DNA from: Thermoplasmata archaeon
GTDB lineage: Archaea > Thermoplasmatota > Thermoplasmata > RBG-16-68-12
Direction: 5' to 3'
Assembly (NCBI GenBank): GCA_013329855.1
Contig: DUJI01000285.1
Location: forward strand, 1-6,072
DNA length: 6,072 nucleotides
Shown in pieces: positions 5,758-6,072 of the stretch. Below the pieces are notes generated by a model. That model worked only from the letters and a program-made list of their open reading frames with translations, searched no databases and had not been told where the DNA came from. How positions within the stretch are numbered: the first letter of the stretch is position 1; each line of letters begins with the position of its first letter. The position numbers were made by a program, and so were the translations under genes.

Positions 5758-6072
5758 GTGGGTCCGCCGACGTCCGAGCCACCGAAGACGCTTGTGGACC
5801 GGATCTTCCTCTACGGCATCCGGGCGGTCATCGTAGTGGTGATCATCCTCGCCCTGGGCGCGGTGCTCCTCGTCCACGGGGTGATGGTGGGCCGCTACGA
5901 TTACATCGCCTCGGGGCTCATCATCCTCATCCTGGGCGTCGTCATCGGGGTCGCGAACATGCGGACGTCCGTGAAACTCATCACCAAACCGTACTTCGTG
6001 GCGGATTCCATGACGGGGAAGACGGGGAAAGCCCTGGGTGCAATCCCCGCCGCGGGCAAGGGGGTCGTCCAC
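5758..6072 (+). CDS. NfeD-family membrane protein, 3' truncated
   Basis: The frame opens at GTG 5758 and runs without a stop to the right edge, giving 105 visible residues. No ATG lies near the start. A short Pro-rich cytoplasmic N-terminus is followed by two membrane helices, at about 21-44 (IRAVIVVVIILALGAVLLV) and 50-66 (IASGLIILILGVVIGVA). After a linker, TGKTGKALGAIPAAGKGVV (86-104) matches the opening of the NfeD C-terminal OB-fold domain, whose pattern is G-x-x-G-x-A followed by P-x-G-x-V. The missing end should carry the rest of that five-stranded domain, for a total of about 140-160 residues. No ClpP-like serine protease domain precedes the helices, so this is the short NfeD type, which in the family binds stomatin rather than cutting it. 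The call rests on the position after the SPFH gene, the two helices and the OB-fold start; the domain is seen only in part. Confidence 0.82.
   Translation, partial: MGPPTSEPPKTLVDRIFLYGIRAVIVVVIILALGAVLLVHGVMVGRYDYIASGLIILILGVVIGVANMRTSVKLITKPYFVADSMTGKTGKALGAIPAAGKGVVH

Noticed and set aside
4967..5782. A 271-codon minus-strand open frame opposite the SPFH gene
   Set aside because: It mirrors the SPFH gene and gives an Asp/Arg/Leu-rich product without motifs.
1..6072. A novel multi-gene defence, mobile or biosynthetic system
   Set aside because: Every gene belongs to a common family; no nuclease, recombinase, toxin, repeat array or unknown cluster was found, and the strand changes argue against one single operon.

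Overview
The window is about two-thirds G+C and tightly packed. It holds seven protein genes, two of them cut by the window edges, and no RNA genes, mobile elements, CRISPR arrays or phage genes. An archaeon is my best guess, perhaps a high-GC member of Thermoplasmatota. The grounds are a stomatin-type SPFH gene next to a short NfeD gene, an M20 peptidase of a kind common in archaea, and A/T-rich TATA-like hexamers 33-35 nt before three start codons. This is an inference: high-GC bacteria carry all of these families too, and the window has no rRNA or other lineage marker.

Layout from left to right. On the plus strand, a 5'-truncated short-chain dehydrogenase/reductase (SDR, 3-686) is followed at once by a gene for a Nudix-like protein with a degenerate Nudix box (695-1234). 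This pair converges on a minus-strand metallo-beta-lactamase-fold hydrolase (1245-1883); only 10 nt and a small hairpin separate the two stop codons. Upstream of the hydrolase on the same strand lies a 12-helix major facilitator superfamily (MFS) transporter (1948 to about 3195). A short divergent promoter region separates the transporter from a plus-strand M20 metallopeptidase (3259-4647), which ends in a strong hairpin with a T-run. A 154-nt spacer with a second inverted repeat and a promoter candidate precedes a stomatin/SPFH gene (4802-5746). An NfeD-family gene follows 11 nt later, starts at GTG 5758 and runs off the right edge.

How the genes may work together: SPFH and NfeD form a known membrane-protein pair and are almost certainly cotranscribed. 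The SDR and Nudix genes look translationally linked. The transporter and the divergent M20 peptidase could share regulation from the region between them, but no common substrate can be read from the sequence. All are ordinary housekeeping or accessory families. I found no convincing undescribed system. The points most worth a second look are the degenerate Nudix box, the recurring promoter spacing, the inverted repeat before the SPFH promoter, and the SPFH-NfeD operon.
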